This document shows positions 1 to 5,169 of a DNA stretch of 5,169 nt, one piece after another; the stretch's first letter is position 1; every line of letters begins with the position of its first letter. The stretch spans positions 1-5,169 of the forward strand of contig PCCM01000025.1 in assembly GCA_002731735.1 (NCBI GenBank), written 5' to 3'. Both the position numbers and the translations under genes were made by a program. The notes beneath the pieces are model-generated. The model was not told the origin of the DNA and did no database searches. It was given only the letters and a program-made list of their open reading frames with translations. This DNA comes from Gemmatimonadota bacterium. GTDB taxonomy: Bacteria; Gemmatimonadota; Gemmatimonadetes; Longimicrobiales; Gaopeijiaceae.

Positions 1-332
1 CCCATCGAGTGGCCGACAAGAAGCAACGGTGCCGTGACGTTCAATTTCTCCGATGCCGCCGATGCCGTGGCGCCGAGATCGTCGACCACTAGACCAAAAT
101 CGGTAATGAGTGCACGTTCGCCTTCTGACAATCCATGGCCGACATGGTCTGGCACCAGGACCGCTAGACCGTCAGCCGCCAACACCTCGGCAACGTGTGC
201 GTATCTGCCCCCATGTTCGGCGTAGCCGTGAAGAACAAGAATTATCGCTCTCGGAGTTGAGCTGGGTGTCCAGAGTCGAACGTGAAGATCACCGCCATGC
301 CCTTGAACCTGGAACTCTTCGAGGCTGATCAT
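1..332 (-). CDS. Alpha/beta hydrolase, monoacylglycerol lipase / serine aminopeptidase S33-like (C-terminus cut off by window edge)
   Basis: The first 110 residues plus part of one codon of a serine hydrolase are visible; the rest lies beyond position 1. The translation starts MISLEEFQVQGHGGDLHVRL. It shows the oxyanion-hole HGYAEHGGRY stretch (residues 35-44), the PDHVGHGLSEGE loop (61-72) and the nucleophile elbow GHSMG (107-111) with catalytic Ser109. The order HG-x-x-EH-x-x-RY, then D-x-x-GHG-x-S-x-G, then GHSMG is characteristic of the Hydrolase_4 family (monoacylglycerol lipases, lysophospholipases). No signal peptide is visible, so the protein is probably cytosolic. The acid and His of the triad would lie outside the window. 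Its ATG overlaps the TGA of the upstream PLP gene (ATGA, 332-329) and an AAGGTG Shine-Dalgarno sits 5 nt upstream, so translation is probably coupled. The exact substrate (acylglycerol, lysolipid or another ester) cannot be told. The fold is near certain; the lipase label is tentative. Confidence 0.88.
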   Translation of the reverse strand, partial: MISLEEFQVQGHGGDLHVRLWTPSSTPRAIILVLHGYAEHGGRYAHVAEVLAADGLAVLVPDHVGHGLSEGERALITDFGLVVDDLGATASAASEKLNVTAPLLLVGHSM

Positions 333-1432
333 GTCGTCACCTTGTTTTGGCGGTCGATGCCCGTGAACACAACCGCCACAACGGCTCCGGCGTGTTGAGG
401 GGCAGATACCAGGCCAGCTAGACCCGCTGCCCCGGTCGGGGAAACATCTAGTCCACTAACGCTAGTTGCAACACGGTGAGTTTCAACAAGTGTGGTTTCG
501 GCAACGACCACAGGCTCCCCGCCGCTAGCGAGAGTGGCTTCTAGCAGCGGCAGCCAATCGTAGGTGATGTCGTCAAGAAGTCCTGAGGCGGCGCTGGTTG
601 GTTGATCCCAAGGCCACATGAACTTCTGGGGAGCTAACGCAGCTGCTTCGATATCGAAATCGGGTGCCAGAAGATCCCACGCCCGCTTAAATGGGGCACA
701 ACCTTCAACCTGGACTGGATACACAGCCACACCTGGGAGTGCCCGCGCCGTGGCCGTGCCAAGAGCGCCACCCCCGACCTGAATAAACGCAGTGTCAAGG
801 TCTTTTACTTGGTCTCGTAACTCCCACCCCAGGGTTCGTGCCCCATCGAAAGTTGTGGGGGTATCGGTTCCTTGAACCCCAAATGGGCGTGATCCTTTGG
901 CTACAGCTTCAATAAATCGGGCGTAGCAGGGGTCACCTTTTTCGTTGACTCTGGGTTCACATATTTGGAGCGTCGCTCCGAGGTCTGCGAGTTGTTCAAG
1001 CACCGGTTCTTCAGCCCAGGTAGGCACAAAGACCGTTATCGGTTGGCTGGTTGCTTTGGCCACTACCGCCGCCGCGATAGCCGCGTTGCCGCAGCTAGCG
1101 ATCGCCAATGGACGGTTTGAGACAGGACGATCAGCCTCGTCGATAGCCAAATGAAGTGCGACCCCGAAAAGGTGCCGAGCCTTGTGGGATCCTCCAACTG
1201 AGTCAATCTCGACCTTGATGTTCAAATTGACGTCCAAACCGAGGGCCGTCGCGAGATGGGATCCGTCGAGGGTGGGCGTCACATGAAACCCTCGACCATC
1301 CACATTTCGTATCTCGTTGTTAAGGGCGGACACTAGATCAACAAACCGCTGATCACTCCAACCAGCTGACCGCGCGCGACCATAAGAATCCAGCCGTTCT
1401 CGGTAGCGAATAAAAGGGTTAATCTCAGCCAT
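329..1432 (-). CDS. Fold-type II PLP-dependent enzyme, threonine synthase / TrpB-like, reaction unknown
   Basis: This 367-residue protein has the tryptophan-synthase-beta-like fold. The sequence shows SVGGSHKARH (78-87), where Lys84 is the expected Schiff-base lysine; SCGNAA (113-118), the substrate-carboxylate/asparagine loop; QVGGGALGT (218-226), the glycine-rich PLP-phosphate loop; SPTGAAG (331-337) and FTGIDR (356-361), both resembling the C-terminal strands of threonine synthases and dehydratases. All core elements are present, so it should be active as a lyase, beta/gamma-replacement enzyme, dehydratase or racemase. No ACT or CBS regulatory domain follows. ATG at 1432 is preferred: it lies 4 nt after the upstream stop (1437-1439) and puts an NPFIRYRERL motif close to the N-terminus. 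An in-frame ATG at 1498 would overlap the upstream gene by 62 bp. It is the middle gene of the operon and overlaps the hydrolase start by 4 bp. Fold confidence is high; no specific reaction is claimed. Confidence 0.9.
   Translation of the reverse strand: MAEINPFIRYRERLDSYGRARSAGWSDQRFVDLVSALNNEIRNVDGRGFHVTPTLDGSHLATALGLDVNLNIKVEIDSVGGSHKARHLFGVALHLAIDEADRPVSNRPLAIASCGNAAIAAAVVAKATSQPITVFVPTWAEEPVLEQLADLGATLQICEPRVNEKGDPCYARFIEAVAKGSRPFGVQGTDTPTTFDGARTLGWELRDQVKDLDTAFIQVGGGALGTATARALPGVAVYPVQVEGCAPFKRAWDLLAPDFDIEAAALAPQKFMWPWDQPTSAASGLLDDITYDWLPLLEATLASGGEPVVVAETTLVETHRVATSVSGLDVSPTGAAGLAGLVSAPQHAGAVVAVVFTGIDRQNKVTT
338..343 (-). promoter_or_regulatory. Ribosome binding site of the alpha/beta hydrolase, inside the upstream gene
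   Basis: AAGGTG lies 5 nt before the ATG at 332, within the last codons of the upstream PLP gene. It is the clearest Shine-Dalgarno in the window. With the ATGA stop/start overlap it fixes this start and suggests the two proteins are made in linked amounts. Confidence 0.6.
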
Positions 1433-1436
1433 CTCT

Positions 1437-2936
1437 CTAGTGGTGCTTTGCTCCAGTGGCCTCGTTGAAATCAACGATTCGGGCGTCCCAACTGTCAACG
1501 AGGGGTCTTAGACCGTCCCACCAGGTTTGGCTGCGCCGTCGTTCGAAGTCTTCGATTGCAATGCCCTGTTGTTCGACCCAAGTGAAATATCCAAGGTTGA
1601 AGACCCGATTGCGGTTCGCGTCGTCCATGTCAAGTATGTGTTCTGTCGTGATGTTCTCTATATGGGTTGTCAAGGTGTCTTCGGCTTCTGAGTCTTCAAA
1701 TCCTTCGGGGAAGTCGCGGCGCATGACTTTTTCACGCTCAGAGTTGTACAACTCTGAGCCGTCAGTGGCGACAGTCATCACCATGTCGGCGCTGTCAAGC
1801 TCCCAATGTTTTGCTGCTTTGATTGCAGCCAGAATGTTGCAGATCGAGGAGTACCCCAGATTGGTGAGTAGCCCAGCAAGGTCTGGGTTCACGCCCTGTC
1901 GATCCAATGCTCGCAGGCCGGCTGGGCTGTTGAACGCCACGTCTAGCTGATCGGTTGCCCTATCCGAAACTCCGATGATTAGATCAGTATTGGTCACGTT
2001 GTGGATAAGCGGCACGTGTTTGTCGCCGATGCCCTGAATGTTGTGATCCCCAAACCCGTTGTAGAGCATTGTGGGTACCTCAAGGGCTTCGGCGGCCACG
2101 ATCCGAGTGCCAAATGTGTCTTTGAGATAATCACCAGCTCCAAGAGTTCCTGCGGACCCCGAAGCTGAAACGAAAGCAGTTAGTCGCGCAGGACTACTTA
2201 CCGTGGTGTGATGAAAGATTGATTTCAGAGCCGCCCCAGTGACTGCATAATGTCCAAGATGGTTCGAGAACTCGCTGAATTGGTTGAGAATTATGTTTGA
2301 CTCATCGGCTTCCAGGCGGCCGCACTCGTCGTAAATCTCTTTGACGTTTGCCTCGGTGCCGGGAGTGCGAATTACGTCGTTGGGGTGCTCGATCCAGCGA
2401 TCCAACCATTCGAAACGTTCACGGCTCATTCCCTCAGGTAGAACTGCGACCCCGCGACAGCCCATGATCTTTGAGATGGCTACGCCTCCGCGCGCATAGT
2501 TGCCAGTAGACGGCCAGACAGCGCGGTTGGTGGTCGGATCAAATCGGCCGGTGACCAGACGCGCCACGAGACAGGAGTAGGCAGCAAGCACCTTGTGGGC
2601 GCCGATCATGGGGAATCGGTTCCCCAGGGCAATCACTATGCGAGCGTCGGTGCCGGTGAGCTCTGAAGGAAGTTCTATATGGTCAGGTACCGCGGCAGGG
2701 AGAGGCTGTCCGGGCTGGTTGAACCAATGGACACGAAAGAGGTTGAGGGCGTGGGCGTCATCTGCGGCGACATGGTTCAAGGCTTCGAGAAGGCCAGAGT
2801 TGAAAGTGGTGGGATCTTTCAGTTCACTAAACCGCGGCAAAACGATGTTTTTTTCCCGGAAACGAGTAACAGCGTTGCCATAAGACTGAGTGCCGCTGGG
2901 ATCGAAATCTTCGAAGACTGCTAAGGGCCTAAACAT
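1437..2936 (-). CDS. Long fold-type II PLP-dependent enzyme (cysteine synthase/TrpB-like core with C-terminal extension), reaction unknown
   Basis: This 499-residue protein is the first gene of the operon. Its core carries GNRFPMIGAHKV (105-116) with Lys115 as probable PLP lysine in a GAHK context like TrpB; WPSTGNYARGG (141-151), the asparagine loop; a highly regular stretch GCRGVAVLPEGMSRERFEWL (159-178); SASGSAGT (257-264), the probable phosphate-binding loop; and TVATDG (388-393). It is longer than typical cysteine synthases of about 300-350 residues, with extra sequence before the lysine and about 100 residues after the core (RVFNLGYFTWVEQQG at 444-458, then a Trp-rich tail). I recognise it as a family usually annotated only as a PLP-dependent or cysteine-synthase-like protein; no reaction is known to me. 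Start choice: an in-frame TTG at 2972 would give 511 residues, but that TTG fits a -35 box and the added segment overlaps a palindrome, so ATG at 2936 is preferred. There is no clear Shine-Dalgarno. Stop TAG lies 4 nt before the next gene. Confidence 0.88.
   Translation of the reverse strand: MFRPLAVFEDFDPSGTQSYGNAVTRFREKNIVLPRFSELKDPTTFNSGLLEALNHVAADDAHALNLFRVHWFNQPGQPLPAAVPDHIELPSELTGTDARIVIALGNRFPMIGAHKVLAAYSCLVARLVTGRFDPTTNRAVWPSTGNYARGGVAISKIMGCRGVAVLPEGMSRERFEWLDRWIEHPNDVIRTPGTEANVKEIYDECGRLEADESNIILNQFSEFSNHLGHYAVTGAALKSIFHHTTVSSPARLTAFVSASGSAGTLGAGDYLKDTFGTRIVAAEALEVPTMLYNGFGDHNIQGIGDKHVPLIHNVTNTDLIIGVSDRATDQLDVAFNSPAGLRALDRQGVNPDLAGLLTNLGYSSICNILAAIKAAKHWELDSADMVMTVATDGSELYNSEREKVMRRDFPEGFEDSEAEDTLTTHIENITTEHILDMDDANRNRVFNLGYFTWVEQQGIAIEDFERRRSQTWWDGLRPLVDSWDARIVDFNEATGAKHH
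1736..1759. repeat. Perfect 24-bp palindrome inside the long PLP gene
   Basis: The half-site GCTCAGAGTTGT (1736-1747) is followed at once by its exact reverse complement (1748-1759): twelve of twelve base pairs match with no spacer. In the mRNA it could fold as a 10-bp stem with a GUAC loop. It encodes G393 to E400 of the PLP protein (SELYNSE), just after the TVATDG motif. No T-tract follows, so it is not a standard terminator. It could be a protein-binding site, a cruciform or an RNA hairpin. Confidence 0.9.
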
Positions 2937-2943
2937 TCCCAAC

Positions 2944-2972
2944 GATAGACCGATGACTCCACGTACAGTCAA
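2944..2972 (-). promoter_or_regulatory. Candidate leftward promoter of the PLP/hydrolase operon, possibly leaderless
   Basis: TTGACT (2972-2967) matches five of six bases of the sigma-70 -35 consensus. A 17-nt spacer leads to TCTATC (2949-2944), a weak -10 with three of six matches. A start site about 7-8 nt further on would fall on the A of the ATG at 2936, giving a leaderless message; that agrees with the missing Shine-Dalgarno there. The weak -10 keeps this tentative. Confidence 0.35.
2954..2971. promoter_or_regulatory. Candidate operator: imperfect 18-bp palindrome between the divergent genes
   Basis: TGACT-N2-ACGT-N2-AGTCA is symmetrical at seven of nine base pairs. It sits in the divergent gap and overlaps the proposed leftward -35 box and the edge of the rightward one. 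A dimeric regulator bound here could control both directions. No regulator gene is visible in the window, so its family cannot be named. Confidence 0.35.
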
Positions 2973-3000
2973 GACAGCGGCTTAGCAATAGTGCCAAACT
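2971..3000 (+). promoter_or_regulatory. Candidate rightward promoter of the deaminase gene, weak
   Basis: AAGACA (2971-2976) matches four of six bases of the -35 consensus. After an 18-nt spacer, CAAACT (2995-3000) matches three of six of the -10, including the key second A and final T. The predicted start falls at or next to the ATG at 3008, again allowing leaderless translation. Its -35 overlaps that of the leftward promoter by two bases. Evidence is weak. Confidence 0.25.
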
Positions 3001-3007
3001 GTTGGAG

Positions 3008-4387
3008 ATGGCTGAGCCCGTTGACCTTCTCATCGATGAAGCCTGGCTAGTCGCCACGATGGATGAGGAAAGGCGTGAGTTAGCGGGGGGCTGGGTAGCG
3101 ATCGACGACGGTTACGTTGTTGGCGTCGGGTCGGCGACCGATCTAGCTCCCCGTTCACTAAAGCGGATCAACGCATCCGGGTGCCTGATTACGCCTGGTC
3201 TCGTTAACACCCACCACCACTTATTCCAGAATTTGACCCGCGCCTATCGGCCTATGACTTCGGCGCCGTTGTTCGATTGGTTGCGGTCGCTGTACCCGTT
3301 GTGGACGGCATCGATTGATGAGGAGTCTATGTATCTCGCGGCGTGGGTGGGCCTAGCCGAACTGGCTATGTCGGGATGCACCACGACCAGCGATCATCAC
3401 TACCTGCATCCGGCGCGAGCCGGCGATTTGTTGGCTGCCGAGATTCGCGCGGCGCGCGAACTTTCGATGAGGTTCCACCCGACCTACGGTTCGATGAGCT
3501 TGTCTGTCAAAGACGGCGGCTTACCTCCAGACGACGCGGTGCGAGATGAGGATGACATTCTCGCGGAAAGCGAAAGGCACGTATCTCGTTGGCACGATCC
3601 CGCATTCGGAGCGATGGTCAGAGTCGCTCTTGCGCCCTGTTCGCCATTCACTGTTACCCCGGACCTAATGCGTCGAACCGCCGAGCTGGCGGAACGGCTC
3701 GATGTCAGACTTCACACCCACCTGGCCGAGAACTCCGAAGATGACGAGTTCTCCATAGCCCAGTTTGGGTTGCGACCGGTGGAACTATACGAAGACGTAG
3801 GGTGGCTCACCGACCGGAGCTGGGGGGCGCACGTGGTGCGACCCAATGACGCTGAAATAGCTCGCCTCGGCGCAGCAGGTGTCGGTATCTCCCATTGTCC
3901 AAGTTCCAACATGATTCTCTCTTCTGGTATAGCGCCGGTCGTGGCGATGCGAGATGCGGGCTGTCCAGTGGGTTTGGGATGCGATGGCTCTTCTTCGGCA
4001 GATGCAGCGTCTTTGTGGCAAGAGGCACGTTTGGCGATGCTTCAAGGCAAGCTTGTCGCGGGTGTAGATCAGATGGACGCTCGGGCAGCGTTGGAAATAG
4101 CAACGCGGGGTGGAGCGGCCTGCCTTGGTCGCCTCGGGGAATTGGGGGAACTGTCGGTTGGCGCTGTCGGCGATGTCGCGGTATGGCGACTCGAAGGCCC
4201 CCAGTTCGCTGGTGTCCTCGACGATCCGATTGAGGGATGGCTACGGTGCGGTCCGCTGGGAGCCACCCACGTCTTCGTACACGGCAAAGAAATTGTCAGT
4301 GATGGAGTTCTAGCGCATCCAAACCTTGAGGATTGTCTCAGCAGACATCGCCTAGCGGCTCGACGCTTTCAACCGCAAATCTCATAG
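3008..4387 (+). CDS. Amidohydrolase of the TRZ/ATZ deaminase family, probable 8-oxoguanine deaminase
   Basis: This 459-residue metal-dependent deaminase is complete. Numbered from the TTG two codons upstream, it shows the HxH metal motif in NTHHHLFQNLTRA (69-81; His71, His73), SGCTTTSDHHYLHP (124-137), ALAPCSPF (209-216), HTHLAE (238-243; His240 metal, Glu243 catalytic), GAHVV (His277), SHCPSSNM (297-304) and GCDGSSSADA (326-335; Asp328). These fit the cytosine deaminase-like amidohydrolases. The NTHHHLFQNLTRA, LFDWLRSLYPLW and CTTTSDH combination is what I associate with 8-oxoguanine deaminase, which converts 8-oxoguanine to urate and ammonia. Guanine deaminase, isoxanthopterin deaminase or triazine hydrolase are alternatives. 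Start: ATG 3008 is chosen over TTG 3002 because neither has a spaced Shine-Dalgarno, and GAGATGGCTGAG here is identical to the start context of the 1432 gene. It is transcribed divergently from the PLP operon across about 70 bp. Family is certain; substrate is moderately supported. Confidence 0.85.
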   Translation: MAEPVDLLIDEAWLVATMDEERRELAGGWVAIDDGYVVGVGSATDLAPRSLKRINASGCLITPGLVNTHHHLFQNLTRAYRPMTSAPLFDWLRSLYPLWTASIDEESMYLAAWVGLAELAMSGCTTTSDHHYLHPARAGDLLAAEIRAARELSMRFHPTYGSMSLSVKDGGLPPDDAVRDEDDILAESERHVSRWHDPAFGAMVRVALAPCSPFTVTPDLMRRTAELAERLDVRLHTHLAENSEDDEFSIAQFGLRPVELYEDVGWLTDRSWGAHVVRPNDAEIARLGAAGVGISHCPSSNMILSSGIAPVVAMRDAGCPVGLGCDGSSSADAASLWQEARLAMLQGKLVAGVDQMDARAALEIATRGGAACLGRLGELGELSVGAVGDVAVWRLEGPQFAGVLDDPIEGWLRCGPLGATHVFVHGKEIVSDGVLAHPNLEDCLSRHRLAARRFQPQIS

Positions 4388-4542
4388 TTAGATTGCGGAA
4401 CTAAGATGAACGCCGGGCAGGGAATCCCTCAGCCAAACACGAACCTTCGCCGGTAGCCAGCCAGCGAAAGGTGGGGGAGTCGTGGTACAGCCCCCGATGA
4501 TGGTGCACAACGGTCGGACGTTGCGGGTGTTCTAGAGTCTGG
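4388..4542. other. Convergent intergenic region with several hairpins, no gene
   Basis: These 155 bp separate the ends of the deaminase and the SDR gene. I see no convincing coding region; a 16-codon ORF from ATG 4406 to TAG 4454-4456 has no Shine-Dalgarno or recognisable product. The stretch contains at least four inverted repeats, and none is followed by a T-run on either strand. It may serve as a two-way transcription end for the converging genes. Confidence 0.6.
4443..4495. other. Two adjacent hairpins (possible terminator or structured RNA)
   Basis: The first stem pairs ACCTTCGC (4443-4450) with GCGAAAGGT (4464-4472), eight pairs with one bulged A and a 13-nt loop. The second pairs GGGGG (4473-4477) with CCCCC (4491-4495) across 13 nt. 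They lie directly next to each other. A smaller CAACG/CGTTG stem follows at 4508-4523. No T-tract is present, so termination, if any, would not be of the classic intrinsic type. Confidence 0.4.
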
Positions 4543-4555
4543 TCATCCCAGACTC
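4535..4555 (-). terminator. Hairpin over the SDR stop codon, possible terminator
   Basis: GAGTCTGG (4535-4542) and CCAGACTC (4548-4555) form a perfect 8-bp stem with a 5-nt loop. The loop contains the TGA stop codon of the SDR gene (4545-4543). No U-run follows in the minus direction, so it is at best a U-less terminator or an mRNA 3'-end stabiliser. It could equally act on plus-strand transcripts from the deaminase. Confidence 0.35.
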
Positions 4556-5169
4556 GGTGCCCGGAATTGGGGTTGAAGTCGTCCCGCGATTTCAGCAGCT
4601 CGCGCCGCTATTGGAGCATCCCAGTCCTCGTCGGTAAATAACCAGAATCGACCCTCAAGAATTGCGTCATGAACTTGATCGCCGACTACCGCGGGGTCCA
4701 AACCACCCCTCACCGCGCGCTGGGCTATTTTGAGGATCTGATCGCCCAGGTCGTCCCGGGCGGAGCCAGCCGAACCTGGCGGCCGAGCGGCCGTGGCGTT
4801 CGCGATGTTGGTCTTCACCGATCCCGGGCATAAACAAGTGACACCGACCGTGGACCGCTCCATCTTTAGTTCGTGGAAGAGGGTCTCGGCGAGGGTTATG
4901 ACGCCATGCTTGCTGACGGTGTAAGGGGCGTTGAATGGCGCTGAAACATGACCACTGACCGAGGCAGTGATCACGACGTGGCCGTCACCATGATCGATCA
5001 AGTGCGGAACGAAAGTCCGAACACCATGGATCACCCCACCGAGCAAGATGCCAAGGGTCCATTCATAGTCATCTTTGGATAGAGACCATGATCGCCCGAT
5101 CGATCCCTGTACACCCGCGTTAAGACACACCACATTGACGCGCCCGAACTCGTCAATGGCAGCTTCAAA
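4543..5169 (-). CDS. Short-chain dehydrogenase/reductase (SDR), N-terminus cut off by window edge
   Basis: The last 208 residues of an SDR are visible; the frame stays open to the right edge, so the Rossmann GxxxGxG motif and true start lie outside. A start at the internal GTG 5133 would begin in the middle of the fold and is rejected. From the first visible residue there are NAG (17-19, adenine-ring stabilising), Ser70 in VVITASVSG, Tyr83 and Lys87 in YTVSK, and PGSVKTNI, the usual PG motif after the active site. The Ser-Tyr spacing of 13 is standard. At the tetrad Asn position, where relatives read VNLWGVIHG, this protein reads ILLGGVIHG (41-49), so Leu42 replaces Asn. It should be a soluble NAD(P)-dependent oxidoreductase of unknown substrate, probably acting on an alcohol/carbonyl pair. 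It converges with the deaminase gene and is not in its operon. Confidence 0.9.
   Translation of the reverse strand, partial: FEAAIDEFGRVNVVCLNAGVQGSIGRSWSLSKDDYEWTLGILLGGVIHGVRTFVPHLIDHGDGHVVITASVSGHVSAPFNAPYTVSKHGVITLAETLFHELKMERSTVGVTCLCPGSVKTNIANATAARPPGSAGSARDDLGDQILKIAQRAVRGGLDPAVVGDQVHDAILEGRFWLFTDEDWDAPIAARAAEIAGRLQPQFRAPSLG

Noticed and set aside
34..328. Two short plus-strand open frames at the left edge
   Set aside because: They lie antisense to the alpha/beta hydrolase, whose motifs and coupled start are clear; the products are low-complexity.
1433..1498. Longer N-terminus for the 367-residue PLP enzyme from ATG 1498
   Set aside because: It would overlap the upstream gene by 62 bp and adds 22 residues with no recognisable character, whereas ATG 1432 fits the 4-nt operon spacing.
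1456..1950. Open frame of 164 codons on the plus strand
   Set aside because: It lies wholly opposite the well-supported PLP gene and its translation (Ser/Arg-rich, no motif) looks like an antisense shadow.
2609..2626. Stem TGGGGAA / TTCCCCA with a 4-nt loop inside the long PLP gene
   Set aside because: A 7-bp stem is expected about once by chance in a window of this size, and the sequence encodes the conserved GNRFP segment, so coding constraint explains it.
4406..4456. 16-codon ORF in the convergent gap
   Set aside because: It has no Shine-Dalgarno and no known leader-peptide pattern, and it overlaps the hairpins; nothing supports translation.
4441..4472. Resemblance of GAACC...CCGGTAG...CAGCGAAAGG to the 3' half of a TPP riboswitch
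   Set aside because: The CUGAGA box and matching upstream helix are absent, the core GUAAU is not present, and no gene follows on the plus strand. The likeness is probably chance.

Overview
This 5.2-kb window looks like ordinary, dense bacterial chromosome of moderately high GC. It holds three complete genes and two genes cut by the window edges. There is no sign of phage, transposon, CRISPR, rRNA or tRNA. Short intergenic gaps, TTG/ATG start ambiguity, weak Shine-Dalgarno sequences and possible leaderless promoters would suit an actinobacterium or a similar high-GC lineage. That placement is inference only, because no taxonomic marker gene is present.

Left block, minus strand (about 2936 down to 1): a tightly packed three-gene operon. 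It runs from a 499-residue fold-type II PLP enzyme, through a second and clearly different 367-residue fold-type II PLP enzyme (4-nt gap), to an alpha/beta hydrolase of the monoacylglycerol-lipase/S33 type (ATGA overlap), which runs off the left edge. Both PLP proteins keep the Schiff-base lysine in a Gly-x-His-Lys context like that of the tryptophan synthase beta subunit, but neither looks like TrpB overall. Their reactions cannot be read from the sequence.

Middle (2937-3007): a compact divergent promoter region. It contains an imperfect palindrome (2954-2971) and two plausible back-to-back promoters whose -35 elements overlap.

Right block: a complete plus-strand amidohydrolase (3008-4387) of the TRZ/ATZ deaminase group, closest by motif memory to 8-oxoguanine deaminase, with all metal and catalytic residues present. 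A 155-bp convergent intergenic stretch with several hairpins follows. Last is a minus-strand short-chain dehydrogenase/reductase (4543-5169), cut at its N-terminus by the right edge, which appears to have lost the usual catalytic-tetrad Asn.

Working hypothesis: the divergently paired deaminase and PLP operon form one catabolic or salvage unit. The deaminase would release ammonia from an oxidised purine or similar heterocycle. The PLP pair and hydrolase would process an amino-acid-like and an ester-like intermediate. The layout supports shared control, but the pathway itself is inference. The most striking non-gene signal is a perfect 24-bp palindrome inside the first PLP gene (1736-1759).
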